From Puniceibacterium sediminis (GTDB taxonomy: Bacteria > Pseudomonadota > Alphaproteobacteria > Rhodobacterales > Rhodobacteraceae): 64,000 bases of DNA. Numbering within the stretch: position 1 is the stretch's first letter; every line of letters starts with the position of its first letter. The notes under the pieces are model-generated. The model made no database searches. It was not told the DNA's origin and was given only the letters and a program-made list of their open reading frames with translations. The position numbers and the translations under genes are program-made. The stretch spans positions 496,001 to 560,000 of the forward strand of contig NZ_FZNN01000001.1 in assembly GCF_900188035.1 (NCBI RefSeq), given 5' to 3'. Below, in pieces: positions 25,499-35,024 of this stretch.

Positions 25499-26922
25499 TT
25501 GAGGACCTCTTGCACGGCGGCGCGGGCACCTTTGGTCAGCAGGGTTTCATAGGCGGCGGTGACAGGTGCCTTGATCTTGTCCGCGACCTGTTGGGAAAAG
25601 ACATCGCGCAGGGCCAGCAGCGCCGCCACCTTGTCCGCAGGAGCGTCGGAACCGTCGGAAAGGCGTTTCAGCGTGTCGGCCAGCGGGTCGCGCACGTCGA
25701 TCGCGCCGCCCTTTTCATCCACGCCGCCGACATAGCGCATCCACCCCGCCACGGCGAGGTACAGGCCCGGGCAGGGTGTTGTGGCGTCGGTGAGGGTGCC
25801 TAGCATCCGCTGGGGCAGTTTCTGGCTGCCGTCCATGGCGATCTGCCATGTCAGGTGCCGGATCGCCGGGTTTTTGTAACGTTCCAGTAGTACGTCAGCA
25901 TAGGCATTCAGATCGGTGCCTTCGGGGGCGGTCAGGGTCGGGATGATCTCGGTCGACCAGAGGTGACGGGCAAAATCGGCAAAGACCGGATCGGCCACTG
26001 TATCCGAAATCGTCTCATGCCCGGCGAGATATCCGAGATAGGCGAGCGACGAATGGGTGCCGTTCAGCATCCGCAGTTTCATCAGCTCAAACGGGGCGAC
26101 ATCGGTGACCAGTTCAACGCCCACAGCGGCCAGATCTGGGCGCAGACCGTCGACGAAATCATCCTCGATCACCCATTGGCGAAAGGGTTCGTGAATCACC
26201 GGGGCGGCATCGGCCCGGCCGGTGAGTGCTGCGACCCGGTCCAGATCCGCCGGTTTGGTCGCTGGAACGATCCGATCCACCATTGTGGAGGGAAAGCGGC
26301 CCTCAGTCGCGATCCAGGCCGCCAGATCGGGGTCGATGGCCTGCGCCAGATCCAGCACGGCCTTGCGCACCACAGAGCCGTTGTGGGGGAGGTTGTCACA
26401 GGTCAGCACGGTAAAGGGACGCAAGCCCGCCGCGCGCCGGGCCTGAAGCGCGCGCACGAGGAAACCGGGCGCGCTGCGCGGCAAGGGATCGGTCAGATCA
26501 TGGGCGATATCGGGGTGCGCAAGGTTCAGATCGCCGGTTGCCGGGTTGTGGCAGTACCCCTTTTCGGTGACGGTCAGAGTGACGATCTTGACCCCGGGAT
26601 CCGCCATGGCGGTGACCAGCGCGGCGGGATCTTCGGGGGCGACGAACATGTCCTCGATCACCTCGATCACCTGCGCGGTGTCGCCGTCTGGACCGGCTTC
26701 GAGCGCGGTATAGGCATAGGATTGCGGGGCAAGGGAATCGCGGGTGCCGGGGCTTTTGATGCTGGCGGCAAGGATGCCCCAGTCACCGCCGGATTTTGCC
26801 ATAGATTCAGACACATAGATCGCACCGTGCGCGCGAAAGAACGCACCAAGACCCAGGTGGACGATGCCGACGCCGGGGCGCGGCGCGTCAGAGCGGCTGA
26901 GGGGGGGAAGTTCAGCGGGCAA
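25495..26922 (-). CDS. uxuB: Fructuronate reductase / mannitol dehydrogenase family protein
   Basis: NAD-dependent reduction of D-fructuronate to D-mannonate, possibly also tagaturonate to altronate, since no separate UxaB is present. GVGIVHLGLGAFFRAHGA is the dinucleotide-binding start; VLTCDNLPHNGSVVRKAVLD and LRMLNGTHSSLAYLGYLAG are the family catalytic-region motifs (long-chain mannitol dehydrogenase). Start choice is uncertain: a TTG at 26922 with GGAGG five bases before it overlaps kduD by only 11 bp, whereas the ATG at 26955 would overlap by 44 bp. Cytoplasmic. Confidence 0.9.
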   Translation of the reverse strand: MPAELPPLSRSDAPRPGVGIVHLGLGAFFRAHGAIYVSESMAKSGGDWGILAASIKSPGTRDSLAPQSYAYTALEAGPDGDTAQVIEVIEDMFVAPEDPAALVTAMADPGVKIVTLTVTEKGYCHNPATGDLNLAHPDIAHDLTDPLPRSAPGFLVRALQARRAAGLRPFTVLTCDNLPHNGSVVRKAVLDLAQAIDPDLAAWIATEGRFPSTMVDRIVPATKPADLDRVAALTGRADAAPVIHEPFRQWVIEDDFVDGLRPDLAAVGVELVTDVAPFELMKLRMLNGTHSSLAYLGYLAGHETISDTVADPVFADFARHLWSTEIIPTLTAPEGTDLNAYADVLLERYKNPAIRHLTWQIAMDGSQKLPQRMLGTLTDATTPCPGLYLAVAGWMRYVGGVDEKGGAIDVRDPLADTLKRLSDGSDAPADKVAALLALRDVFSQQVADKIKAPVTAAYETLLTKGARAAVQEVLK

Positions 26923-27637
26923 GCCAGCCTCCGTCAACGTTGAAGACTGCGCCATGCACATAGTCGGCGGCGGGCGAGGACAGGAAGACAGCTGTACCGG
27001 CGATGTCTTTGGCGGCACCCCAGCGGCCTGCGGGGATGCGGTCAAGGATCGCCTTGTTGCGTTCGGGATCGGCGCGCAGGGCTGCGGTATTGTTGGTTTC
27101 GATATACCCCGGCGCGATGGCGTTCACGTTGATGCCCTTGGCCGCCCATTCGTTGGTCAGGATCTTGGTCAGACCCGCCACGCCATGTTTGGACGCGGTA
27201 TAGGACGGCACGCGGATGCCCCCCTGAAACGACAGCAGAGAGGCGATGTTGACGATCTTGCCGGTGCCTTTGCGGGCGAGGACGGCCTTGGCAAAGGCCT
27301 GACAGGTGAAGAACACCGCCTTGAGGTTGACGTCCATCACATCGTCCCAGTCGGCTTCGGTGAAGTCGACCGAGTCATTGCGGCGGATGATGCCGGCGTT
27401 GTTCACCAGAATATCCACCGTTTGCGCCGCAAAGACATCGCGGGCGGCCATCGGGTCAGCCAGATCCAGCGTCAACTCGCGGGCGTCGCTGATCATTCCC
27501 ACGGTCTCGGCACAGGACGACCGCCCTGCACAGATAACGGTTGCACCGGCTTCGCCCATGGCGACGGCGATGGCCTGACCGATGCCAGTGTTGGCGCCTG
27601 TGACCAGCGCGGTTTTACCTGCCAGAGAAAAGCTCAC
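26912..27637 (-). CDS. kduD: 2-dehydro-3-deoxy-D-gluconate 5-dehydrogenase
   Basis: A 241-residue short-chain dehydrogenase. GANTGIGQAIA is the NAD-binding motif, NNAG follows, and the catalytic Ser-Tyr-Lys set is seen in ASLLSFQGGIRVPSYTASKH. With KduI it converts the isomerised unsaturated uronate (DKII) to 2-keto-3-deoxygluconate. It begins with a GTG that overlaps the kduI stop by 4 bp (GTGA); an upstream extension has no coding character. The SDR family is broad, but the operon partner makes KduD the best call. Confidence 0.92.
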   Translation of the reverse strand: MSFSLAGKTALVTGANTGIGQAIAVAMGEAGATVICAGRSSCAETVGMISDARELTLDLADPMAARDVFAAQTVDILVNNAGIIRRNDSVDFTEADWDDVMDVNLKAVFFTCQAFAKAVLARKGTGKIVNIASLLSFQGGIRVPSYTASKHGVAGLTKILTNEWAAKGINVNAIAPGYIETNNTAALRADPERNKAILDRIPAGRWGAAKDIAGTAVFLSSPAADYVHGAVFNVDGGWLAR

Positions 27638-28458
27638 CGCAAATCCCCCATCGGGATCATGTCCATGTCGGTGAAATCTATATTGTCGCCGGCCATGGCC
27701 CAGCAGAAGGTATAGCTGCCGGTGCCCGCACCTGCGTGGATCGACCATGGCGGGGAAATCACCGCCTCTTCGTTGGCCATGACGATGTGGCGGGTTTCCG
27801 ACGGCTGGCCCATGAAGTGGAAGACGCGCTGATCGGGGCTCATGTCAAAGTAAAGATAGGCCTCCATCCGGCGGTCATGCTGGTGGGCGGGCATGGTGTT
27901 CCAGACGGACCCTTCGGCGAACTGGGTATAGCCGATCAGCAGCTGGCAGCTTTCGCAGACATCCGGGTGCAGCAGCTGGATGATCACGCGTTCGTTGGCC
28001 TGTTCCTTGGACCCCAGTTCGACGCGCTTGGCATCGGCCACCTTGATCAGCCGGGTGGGGCAGGTGCGGTGGGCGGGGGCCGAAAGGATGTAGAACCGGC
28101 CCTTGCCCGAAAAGGTCACAGCGCCAGCGCCCATGCCGACATAAAGTACCTCGCCATGTTCGACGGTGTGGCTTTCGCCGCCAACGGAAACCGTGCCGGT
28201 TTCACCGATGTTCAGCACGCCAAGTTCGCGGCGTTCCAGAAAGGTCTTGGTGCCGGTTTCGGGGATGTGGTCCAGCGTCAGATCCTTGCCCGCGGGCACG
28301 GCAGAGCCGACCAGAAGGCGGTCGTAGTGCGAATAGACCAGCTTGATCTCGCCGTCCTGAAACAGGCCGCCGACATGGAAATGATCGCGCAGGCCCTGAG
28401 TGTCGAGGGCTTTGGCCGAGGCGGGGTCGATGGCGTAGCGGGTTTCAGCTTGGGTCAT
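27634..28458 (-). CDS. kduI: 5-keto-4-deoxyuronate isomerase (4-deoxy-L-threo-5-hexosulose-uronate ketol-isomerase)
   Basis: Isomerises the product of unsaturated-uronate ring opening (DKI) to DKII in pectin-type degradation. The 274-residue bicupin contains the zinc-binding WNTMPAHQHDRRMEAYLYFD, plus ISPPWSIHAGAGTGSYTFCW near the end, and has the usual length. It lies between kdgF and kduD, the natural pathway order. A GGAGGAG sequence precedes the ATG. Confidence 0.95.
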   Translation of the reverse strand: MTQAETRYAIDPASAKALDTQGLRDHFHVGGLFQDGEIKLVYSHYDRLLVGSAVPAGKDLTLDHIPETGTKTFLERRELGVLNIGETGTVSVGGESHTVEHGEVLYVGMGAGAVTFSGKGRFYILSAPAHRTCPTRLIKVADAKRVELGSKEQANERVIIQLLHPDVCESCQLLIGYTQFAEGSVWNTMPAHQHDRRMEAYLYFDMSPDQRVFHFMGQPSETRHIVMANEEAVISPPWSIHAGAGTGSYTFCWAMAGDNIDFTDMDMIPMGDLR

Positions 28459-28492
28459 TGGGAGGAGTCCTTTTGGGGCAGAGTTCGGGCGC

Positions 28493-28804
28493 TTACAGGA
28501 AATCGTCGCGCCGCGGAGTGAAGGTGTCGATCAGGGTTCCGGGGGTGATGGAGGTGCAGCCGTGGCGGGCCTGTGACGGGATGACAAAGCTGTCACCGGG
28601 GCCCACGTCAAAGCGTTTGCCGTCGACGGTGAAGGTGAAGCGGCCGCTTTCAACATAGGTCGATTGCACATGCGGATGGTTGTGCAGCTTGCCCTGTGCG
28701 CCTTCCTTGAAACGGAAGGCGACGACCATCAGCGTCTCGTTTTCCGACAGAACCTGACGGCGCACGCCGGGGTCGGCATCAACTTCGGGATAGGTTTGCA
28801 GCAT
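28493..28804 (-). CDS. kdgF: KdgF-type cupin, unsaturated uronate linearisation
   Basis: A 103-residue single-domain cupin. HNHPHVQSTYVESGRF and VGPGDSFVIPSQARHGC provide the two cupin metal motifs, and the end DTFTPRRDDFL is typical of KdgF. KdgF speeds conversion of 4,5-unsaturated monouronates, released by pectate or alginate lyases, to the linear ketouronate used by KduI. The ATG at 28804 is used; an extension to 28987 would run into dctM. The position next to kduI supports the role. Confidence 0.88.
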   Translation of the reverse strand: MLQTYPEVDADPGVRRQVLSENETLMVVAFRFKEGAQGKLHNHPHVQSTYVESGRFTFTVDGKRFDVGPGDSFVIPSQARHGCTSITPGTLIDTFTPRRDDFL

Positions 28805-28815
28805 CTTGGATCCCC

Positions 28816-30096
28816 TTAGTGGAACAGCGCAGGCAGCCAGAGCGACAGCGCCGGGATATAGGTGACGGCCATCAGCGTGGCAAAGGCCGCGCCGTAGAAC
28901 GGCCAGATCGATTTCATCGCCTCGGATATCGGGATGCGCCCGACGGCACAGCCGACAAACAGGACCGCGCCAACCGGAGGTGTGCACAGCCCGATGCCAA
29001 GGTTCAGGATCAGGATCACGCCAAAGTGCACCGGATCAACGCCAAAGGCCTGAGCGACGGGCAGGAAGATCGGTGTGGTGATCACGATCAGCGGCGACAT
29101 ATCCATGAAGGTGCCAAGGATCAGCAACATTACGTTCATCAGCAGCAGGATGACGATGGGATTGTCCGACACGCCCTGCAGGGCAGACACCATCGCGGCA
29201 GGCACTCGTGTATAGGCCAGCAGCCAGCCAAAGGACGCCGCGCAGCCGATGACCATCAGCACCATGGCGGTGGTGCGCACGGCGGCGAATGTCGCCTCGA
29301 CAAAGTCATGCCAGCTGAGCGTGCGATAGACCAACAGCGTCACCAGCAGGGCGTAGACTACGGCGATGTTGGACGATTCCGACGCGGTGAAGATGCCCGA
29401 ACGCACACCGCCAAAGATGATGGCGACAAGGATCAGACCCGGCACGGCGGACATGAAGATATGCCCGAGAACGCGCATTCCGGGAAAGGCCTCGGTCGGG
29501 TAGCCGCGTTTCTTGGCGACGAAATAGGCGGCGATCATCAGCGACAGCGCCAGGATCGCACCGGGGATGATGCCGGCGGTAAAGAGGTCGGCAATCGAAA
29601 TTTTGCCGCCTGCCGAGATCGAATAGATGATCATGTTGTGGCTGGGCGGGATCAGCAGCGCGATGATGGATCCGACGACCGTCAGGTTCACGGCGTAATC
29701 AACGCCGTAGCCGCGTTCCTTCATCTGGGGCACCATGAGGCCACCCACGGCCGAGGCATCAGCGGCAGCCGATCCGGACACGCCACCGAACATCACACTG
29801 GCCAGCACGTTGACCTGTCCCAGACCGCCGCGCATGTGGCCGACCAAGGCCCCGGCCAATGCCACAAGACGCCGGGCGATATCGCCGCGCACCATGAGAT
29901 CACCGGCAAAGATGAAGAACGGGATCGCCATCAGCGCGAACACCGACACGCCGGAATTCAGACGCTGGAACACCACCACCGGCGGCAGGCCGAGATAGGC
30001 GATCGTCGCAAAGGACGATACGCCAAGGCAGAAGGCGACCGGTGTGCCGATCAGCAAAAGCACCACGAAGGTGCCGAACAATACCCAAAGTTCCAT
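28816..30096 (-). CDS. dctM: TRAP transporter large permease, uronate cluster
   Basis: The 426-residue large membrane subunit (DctM family) of a tripartite ATP-independent periplasmic transporter, which uses the sodium or proton gradient. About twelve hydrophobic segments; LLIGTPVAFCLGVS near the N-terminus and LNLGIGLCTPPVGAVLFVGC near the C-terminus are family signatures. It starts 2 bp after the dctQ stop. In this cluster its substrate is probably a hexuronate or short oligouronate. Confidence 0.93.
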   Translation of the reverse strand: MELWVLFGTFVVLLLIGTPVAFCLGVSSFATIAYLGLPPVVVFQRLNSGVSVFALMAIPFFIFAGDLMVRGDIARRLVALAGALVGHMRGGLGQVNVLASVMFGGVSGSAAADASAVGGLMVPQMKERGYGVDYAVNLTVVGSIIALLIPPSHNMIIYSISAGGKISIADLFTAGIIPGAILALSLMIAAYFVAKKRGYPTEAFPGMRVLGHIFMSAVPGLILVAIIFGGVRSGIFTASESSNIAVVYALLVTLLVYRTLSWHDFVEATFAAVRTTAMVLMVIGCAASFGWLLAYTRVPAAMVSALQGVSDNPIVILLLMNVMLLILGTFMDMSPLIVITTPIFLPVAQAFGVDPVHFGVILILNLGIGLCTPPVGAVLFVGCAVGRIPISEAMKSIWPFYGAAFATLMAVTYIPALSLWLPALFH

Positions 30097-30098
30097 GG

Positions 30099-30611
30099 TC
30101 AGATCTCCAACTCTGCGTCGTCGCCAAAGCGGGCGGTCTGTAGTCCGGCGGCGCGGCGTGCCACGCGTTCAAGCGAGAACAGCACGACAAGAATGCCGCC
30201 ACCGACGATGGGAATGAAATCATAGGCACCCGAGATGCCCAGCGACGGCACCATGTTGCCCGCGGTCTTTGCGGCCAGTTCGCTGCCGAACCAGACCATG
30301 CCGACGCCAAAGCCCGCGACCACCAGATCGGAAACCGTATGGAGCACCAGCTTGGCCTTTTGGGGCAGCACATGCAGCAGGATGTCAAAGGACAGGTGAT
30401 ACCCTTCGCGGATGCCCACAGCGGCGCCCAGAAAGATGAACCAGCCCATGATCATGACCGAGGCAGGCTCGCTCCAGACCAGAGAAGAATTGAGGATATA
30501 CCGGAAAAAGACCTGTGCCGCGATGATCACCGTCATCAAGACAAGGCCGATACCGGCCATCCAAAGGGCAAACCGGGCCAGAAGGCCGGTCGCCAGCGCG
30601 ACTTTTTGCAT
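30099..30611 (-). CDS. dctQ: TRAP transporter small permease, uronate cluster
   Basis: The 170-residue four-helix small subunit (DctQ family) that pairs with the large permease. Features include VFFRYILNSSLVWSEPASVM and FLGAAVGIREGYHLSFDILL, the classic DctQ blocks. The ATG at 30611 was chosen over an in-frame start at 30680, which would place the intergenic hairpin inside the gene. It lies between dctP and dctM. Confidence 0.92.
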   Translation of the reverse strand: MQKVALATGLLARFALWMAGIGLVLMTVIIAAQVFFRYILNSSLVWSEPASVMIMGWFIFLGAAVGIREGYHLSFDILLHVLPQKAKLVLHTVSDLVVAGFGVGMVWFGSELAAKTAGNMVPSLGISGAYDFIPIVGGGILVVLFSLERVARRAAGLQTARFGDDAELEI

Positions 30612-30640
30612 GGTGTCCGCTCTTGCAAAGGGGAAAGGCA

Positions 30641-30666
30641 CGGCCTGCGCGGGGGGGCGCAGGCCG
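30641..30666 (-). terminator. Intercistronic hairpin after uronate dctP
   Basis: Perfect 10-bp arms (CGGCCTGCGC at 30641-30650 and its complement at 30657-30666) close a loop of six G (six C in the transcript). It falls between the binding-protein stop and the dctQ start, with no T tract, so it more likely attenuates or stabilises the dctP message than ends transcription. Confidence 0.7.
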
Positions 30667-30683
30667 CTGGGAGGGATCAAACG

Positions 30684-31667
30684 TTATTCAGTTGCCTGAA
30701 TGCGCTCGACCATGCTCTTGAGCTTGTCGTCGGTCACGTACTTCTCATAAACCGGCGCCATCGCTTCGATGAACGGGGTCTTGTCGATGTCGGTCACGAT
30801 CTCGACTCCCGCGGCGCGGATCTTGTCCTCGGACAGCTTTTCCTGGGCTTCCCACAGGCCGCGCATGACCGGAACGGAATCCTTGGCGGCCTGTTTGACC
30901 AGTGCCTGATCTTCCGGGGTCAGCTTGTCCCAGGAAATCTTGGACATCACCAGAACTTCGGGCACGATCAGGTGCTGATCGAGCGTGTAGTACTTGGCAA
31001 CTTCGAAGTGACCCGAGGTGTCATAGGACGGCCAGTTGTTTTCGGCACCGTCGATGACGCCGGTCTGGATGCTGGAATACACCTCGCCATAGGGCATCGG
31101 GGTGGCGTTGGCGCCAAGGGCCGAAACCATGTCGACGAACATGTCCGACTGCATGACGCGGAACTTCATGCCCGCCATGTCGGCCATCGAATTGATCGGA
31201 TGTTCAGAGTTGTAGAAGCTGCGCGAACCGCCGTCGTAGAACGCCAGACCGACCAGATCGGCACCCGCAAAGGCATCAAGGATTTCCTGACCGATCGGGC
31301 CGTCCATCACGTGGTGCATATGTTCGACCGAGCGGAAGATATAGGGCAGGGACGGGACCTGCGTTTCCGTGACGATGTTGTTGAACGGCCCGAGCGAGAC
31401 GCGGTTGAGGTCAATCACCCCGAACTGCGTCTGTTCGATGGTGTCCTTTTCTTCGCCCAGCTGGGCCGAGGCAAAGATTTCGACGCAGATACGGCCGTCA
31501 GTTTCGGCCTTCAGCGCGTCGCCCATCGACTTGACCGCCAGAACGGTGGGATAGGTGTCCGGGTGCGTGTCGGACGATTTCAGCGTCACTTCGCACTCGG
31601 CCCATGCGGCGCCGGTCAGGGCAGCGCTGGTCAGCAGTGCACCGACAAGAGTCTTGGTAAATTTCAT
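30684..31667 (-). CDS. dctP: TRAP transporter solute-binding protein, uronate cluster
   Basis: A 327-residue periplasmic DctP-family binding protein. Residues 1-23 are a Sec signal peptide ([19 protein letters not shown]). The conserved carboxylate-binding arginine lies in [20 protein letters not shown], followed by the substrate-site segment [24 protein letters not shown] stands before the start. It precedes dctQM and follows uxaC in the operon, so a uronate is the likely ligand. Confidence 0.93.
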   Translation of the reverse strand: MKFTKTLVGALLTSAALTGAAWAECEVTLKSSDTHPDTYPTVLAVKSMGDALKAETDGRICVEIFASAQLGEEKDTIEQTQFGVIDLNRVSLGPFNNIVTETQVPSLPYIFRSVEHMHHVMDGPIGQEILDAFAGADLVGLAFYDGGSRSFYNSEHPINSMADMAGMKFRVMQSDMFVDMVSALGANATPMPYGEVYSSIQTGVIDGAENNWPSYDTSGHFEVAKYYTLDQHLIVPEVLVMSKISWDKLTPEDQALVKQAAKDSVPVMRGLWEAQEKLSEDKIRAAGVEIVTDIDKTPFIEAMAPVYEKYVTDDKLKSMVERIQATE

Positions 31668-31695
31668 TTTGGGTCTCCTCCCTAAGATGGCTCTG

Positions 31696-33105
31696 TCAGA
31701 GCCGGTAGGCCTGTTTTACAAGCCGGTATGTGAGGTCTTGTGCAACCTCATATGCCTCGTCCTCGTTCAGTCGCCCCGTGGCGACCAGCGTGGCGAGGTA
31801 TGCGCAATCCACGCGCCGGGCGACGTCGTGCCGGGCGGGAATGGAACAGAAGGCGCGGGTGTCGTCGTTGAACCCGACGGTGTTGTAGAAACCTGCCGTT
31901 TCGGTCACGTTTTCACGGAACCGCTTCATCCCTTCGGCCGAGTCAAAGAACCACCAGGGAGGGCCAAGTTTCAGCGCCGGATAGACGCCCGCCAGCGGGG
32001 CGAGTTCGCGGCTTTGCGTGGTTTCATCCAGCATGAAGACGATGATCGACAGTTGAGGTTCCGTGCCAAAAGCGTCCAGCAATGGTTTGAGATTGCCAAC
32101 AAAATCCGTGCGGCCGGGGATATCGAACCCCTTGTCGCGGCCGAATTTGTCAAAGATGCCGGGATTGTGGTTGCGCCGTGATCCCGCGTGGATCTGAAGG
32201 ACAAGACCGTCTTCCATGCTCATCCGTGCCATCTCGGTCAGCATCTGACCGCGGAAGGCATCGGCGTCCTCGGGCGTGGCAGTGCCGCCCTTGACCCTGT
32301 GGAACAGGGCCGTAGCGTCGGCGGTGGACAGGTTTTCGGTCCGCGCCGTGGGGTGGCCATGATCCGAGGCCGTTGCGCCATATTCCTTGAAATAGGCGCG
32401 GCGGATGCGGTGTGCCTCAAGATACCCTGCCCAGGTCATCGTGTCGGTGCCGGTCAATGCGCCAAATGTGGCCAGATTGGCGGTGAAATCGGGGAATTCG
32501 GGGTCGACCACTGAATCCGGACGGTAGGTTGTGACAACCTTGCCACCGGTCCAGCCCGAGGTGCCGATCATCTTGTGCCACTTCAGATCGTCCAGCGCGC
32601 TTTCGGTCGTCGCGATCAGCTCGATGTTGAACGACTCGAACAGGGCGCGGGGGCGGAATTCGGGTTTTGCCAGACAGTCGCTGATGTGGTCATAGATAGC
32701 GTCGGCCGTTGCAGGCGTGAATTCCTGTTCAATCCCAAAGACTTCGGCAAAGGCATGATCGACCCACATCCGCGATGGGGTGCCGCGCAGCAGATAGTAA
32801 TTTTCCGCAAACAGTTTCCAGATCTTGCGACCGTCCAGTTCGGTCGGGCCCCCATCGGCGCGCGGCACACCAAGGGATTCGAGCGGAACACCCTGCGAAA
32901 ACAGCATCCGGAACACATAGTGGTCGGGCGTGACGAACAGCTGGGCGGGATCGGGGAAGGCTTCGTTTTCGGCGTACCAGCGCGGGTCTGTATGGCCATG
33001 CGGGCTGATGATCGGCAGGTCCTTGATCGATTGATGCAGCGCGCGCGCAAGACCGCGTGTGCTGTCGTCAATGGGAAACAATCTGTCGGGATGTAGTTTT
33101 GGCAA
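31696..33105 (-). CDS. uxaC: Uronate (glucuronate/galacturonate) isomerase
   Basis: Interconverts D-glucuronate and D-fructuronate, and D-galacturonate and D-tagaturonate. At 469 residues it matches E. coli UxaC (470). The amidohydrolase-like metal motif is [15 protein letters not shown] (residues 33-47); [36 protein letters not shown] and the C-terminal [15 protein letters not shown] are all as expected. The start codon appears to be TTG at 33105; no better in-frame start exists upstream. First gene of the long minus-strand operon, divergent from the GntR gene. Confidence 0.95.
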   Translation of the reverse strand: MPKLHPDRLFPIDDSTRGLARALHQSIKDLPIISPHGHTDPRWYAENEAFPDPAQLFVTPDHYVFRMLFSQGVPLESLGVPRADGGPTELDGRKIWKLFAENYYLLRGTPSRMWVDHAFAEVFGIEQEFTPATADAIYDHISDCLAKPEFRPRALFESFNIELIATTESALDDLKWHKMIGTSGWTGGKVVTTYRPDSVVDPEFPDFTANLATFGALTGTDTMTWAGYLEAHRIRRAYFKEYGATASDHGHPTARTENLSTADATALFHRVKGGTATPEDADAFRGQMLTEMARMSMEDGLVLQIHAGSRRNHNPGIFDKFGRDKGFDIPGRTDFVGNLKPLLDAFGTEPQLSIIVFMLDETTQSRELAPLAGVYPALKLGPPWWFFDSAEGMKRFRENVTETAGFYNTVGFNDDTRAFCSIPARHDVARRVDCAYLATLVATGRLNEDEAYEVAQDLTYRLVKQAYRL

Positions 33106-33155
33106 CGAACTGCTCGCTTTTAGATCAGGTGGAGGTGGTTTAGGCTATCACCACC

Positions 33156-33173
33156 TAGTATTCTGGAATACTA
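33156..33173. promoter_or_regulatory. Perfect palindrome TAGTATTC-TG-GAATACTA, likely GntR operator
   Basis: Perfect 8-bp arms with a 2-bp centre in the 111-bp divergent promoter between uxaC and gntR. It is flanked by two further inverted repeats: AGGTGGT/ACCACCT (33133-33139, 33150-33156) and TAGATT/AATCTA (33180-33185, 33198-33203). Size and symmetry suit a FadR-type GntR dimer controlling both directions. Confidence 0.65.
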
Positions 33174-33216
33174 ATATGCTAGATTATCTGTATCGTCAAT
33201 CTAAAGGAGCCCTGTC

Positions 33217-33915
33217 GTGACCGAAATAGCTGCTCTCGGGCCCCTCGAACCTTTGGCGCGGGCCTCTGTTACCGATCAGGTGTTCGACGCCCTGCACGGG
33301 CAGGTTCTGTCGCTTGCGCTGCCCCCGGGGACCAAGCTTTCTGAATCGGATGTGGCCAAGCAGTTGGGCGTGTCGCGCCAGCCGGTGCGCGATGCCTTTT
33401 ACCGCCTGTCAAAGCTGGGATTCCTGCTGATCCAGCCGCAAAAGGCGACGACGGTCAGCAAGATTCAGATACAGGACGTGCGCAAGGCGCGGTTCATACG
33501 CACGGCCATCGAAGTCGAGGTCATGCGTCTGGCCGCGGCCAACTTTGGCCCCAAGGATTTCAACGCCCTGCAACCCATTCTTGACGCGCAGAAGGCCGCC
33601 GTGGCCAAGGGCGACCGGTCCGGGTTCCACCGTCTGGACGACCTGTTCCATCAGGTGCTTTGCGCGCGCACGGGGGTGGATTTCGTCTGGGATGTCATTC
33701 GTGAAAGCAAGGCGCATACTGACAGGGTGCGGTTTTTGTCGCTCGCCTCCGGCTCTCAGCAGGCCTATGCCGATCACATCGCCATTGTCGCCGCGCTGAA
33801 ATCAGGCAGCACCGACGGGGCCGTTCAGGCCATGCGCGCCCATCTGGGCACGATCGAATGCATCATCGAACAGTTGAGAGAGACCAACCACAGCTGGTTT
33901 CAGGACGAGGAATAA
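33217..33915 (+). CDS. GntR family (FCD) transcriptional regulator of uronate genes
   Basis: A 232-residue regulator with an N-terminal winged helix (LPPGTKLSESDVAKQLGVSR, then QPVRDAFYRLSKLGFL) and an all-helical FCD ligand domain (FHRLDDLFHQVLC and HIAIVAALKSGSTDGAVQAM provide the metal/ligand-site histidines). FCD members such as UxuR and ExuR respond to uronates. It starts with GTG behind AAAGGAG, and kdgK follows after 4 bp. It probably represses both the uxaC operon and itself through the palindromes upstream. Confidence 0.92.
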   Translation: MTEIAALGPLEPLARASVTDQVFDALHGQVLSLALPPGTKLSESDVAKQLGVSRQPVRDAFYRLSKLGFLLIQPQKATTVSKIQIQDVRKARFIRTAIEVEVMRLAAANFGPKDFNALQPILDAQKAAVAKGDRSGFHRLDDLFHQVLCARTGVDFVWDVIRESKAHTDRVRFLSLASGSQQAYADHIAIVAALKSGSTDGAVQAMRAHLGTIECIIEQLRETNHSWFQDEE

Positions 33916-33919
33916 GGAT

Positions 33920-34837
33920 ATGCGTCTGGTCTTTATCGGCGAATGCATGGTCGAAATCGCCCCCGACGGAGCCGCCTTTCGTAAGGGTTTTGCCGGGGAT
34001 ACCTTCAACATGGCGTGGTATGCGCGCCAGTTATGCCCGCAGGAATGGGGCGTCGATTTTGTCTCGGCCATCGGCGCAGACGCCATTTCGGATGAGCTGG
34101 CGGCGTTCATGGACACGGCAGGGGTTGGCACGGCGCATGTGCAACGGCACGCGGACCGGACCGTGGGGCTGTACATGATCAGCCTCAAGGACGGTGAGCG
34201 CAGCTTTTCCTATTGGCGCAGCCAGAGCGCGGCGCGACGGGTCGCCGATGATCCCACATTGCTGGATGCGGCCTTTGACGGGGCCGATGTGGTCTGTCTG
34301 TCGGGCATCACGATTGCCGTTCTCGAAGGTGCGGGGCGTGACAACCTTGCCGCTGCGCTGGAGCGATTCCGGGCGGGAGGTGGGCGTGTGGCCTTTGACC
34401 CCAATATCCGCCCCCGCCTGTGGGAAAGCGTGGACAGTATGCGCAGCGAAGTGATGCGTTTTGCGGCGCTCAGCGACATCGTGCTGGCGTCATTCGATGA
34501 CGAGGCGACGTATTTCGGCGATGCGACACCGCTGGAGACGCTGCATCGCTATCAGGGTATCGGCGTGGCGCAGATCATCGTGAAGAACGGCCCCGATCCG
34601 GTACTGGGCACGCTGAACGGCGAGACCGTGACCTTTGAACCCGAACCCGTGCGCCGAGTCGTCGATTCGACCGCAGCCGGGGACAGTTTCAACGCAGGCT
34701 TTCTGGTAAGCGCGCTGTCGGGGGCAGGCATGAGCCAAAGCATCGCCGCCGGTGCCGCCCTGTCCCGAGAGGTCATTCAGCACGCCGGGGCCCTGTCCGA
34801 TGAGGCAGTTGCGGCGCAAAAGCTGTTCAAGGCCTGA
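33920..34837 (+). CDS. kdgK: 2-keto-3-deoxygluconate kinase
   Basis: A 305-residue PfkB-family sugar kinase that phosphorylates KDG to KDPG. N-terminal IGECMVEI and AGDTFNMAWYARQL are characteristic of KdgK; the C-terminal catalytic motif is DSTAAGDSFNAGFL, with the Asp general base. It is translated directly after the GntR gene with an AAGG site. The cluster lacks KDPG aldolase, which must be encoded elsewhere. Confidence 0.94.
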   Translation: MRLVFIGECMVEIAPDGAAFRKGFAGDTFNMAWYARQLCPQEWGVDFVSAIGADAISDELAAFMDTAGVGTAHVQRHADRTVGLYMISLKDGERSFSYWRSQSAARRVADDPTLLDAAFDGADVVCLSGITIAVLEGAGRDNLAAALERFRAGGGRVAFDPNIRPRLWESVDSMRSEVMRFAALSDIVLASFDDEATYFGDATPLETLHRYQGIGVAQIIVKNGPDPVLGTLNGETVTFEPEPVRRVVDSTAAGDSFNAGFLVSALSGAGMSQSIAAGAALSREVIQHAGALSDEAVAAQKLFKA

Positions 34838-35024
34838 CAATCCCCGGCTGCGGGGGCTGCGCGCGCCGGGCTGAAAATGGTCTGCACGCCAGCGCACAGA
34901 GTGGGCAGGCGTGTCGTCCATCCGTGGCTTGATTGCGGTTCGGGTCTGCCGTTCGCAGCCGTCGAAGGCCCCCGGAAACGTGCCTTCAGGGAAAGCCCGG
35001 CGGTGATCGGGCAGCTTAGCGGAA

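Noticed and set aside
28819-30225. 468-codon plus-strand frame opposite the uronate dctM
   Set aside because: Same artefact as above: charged antisense of a permease.
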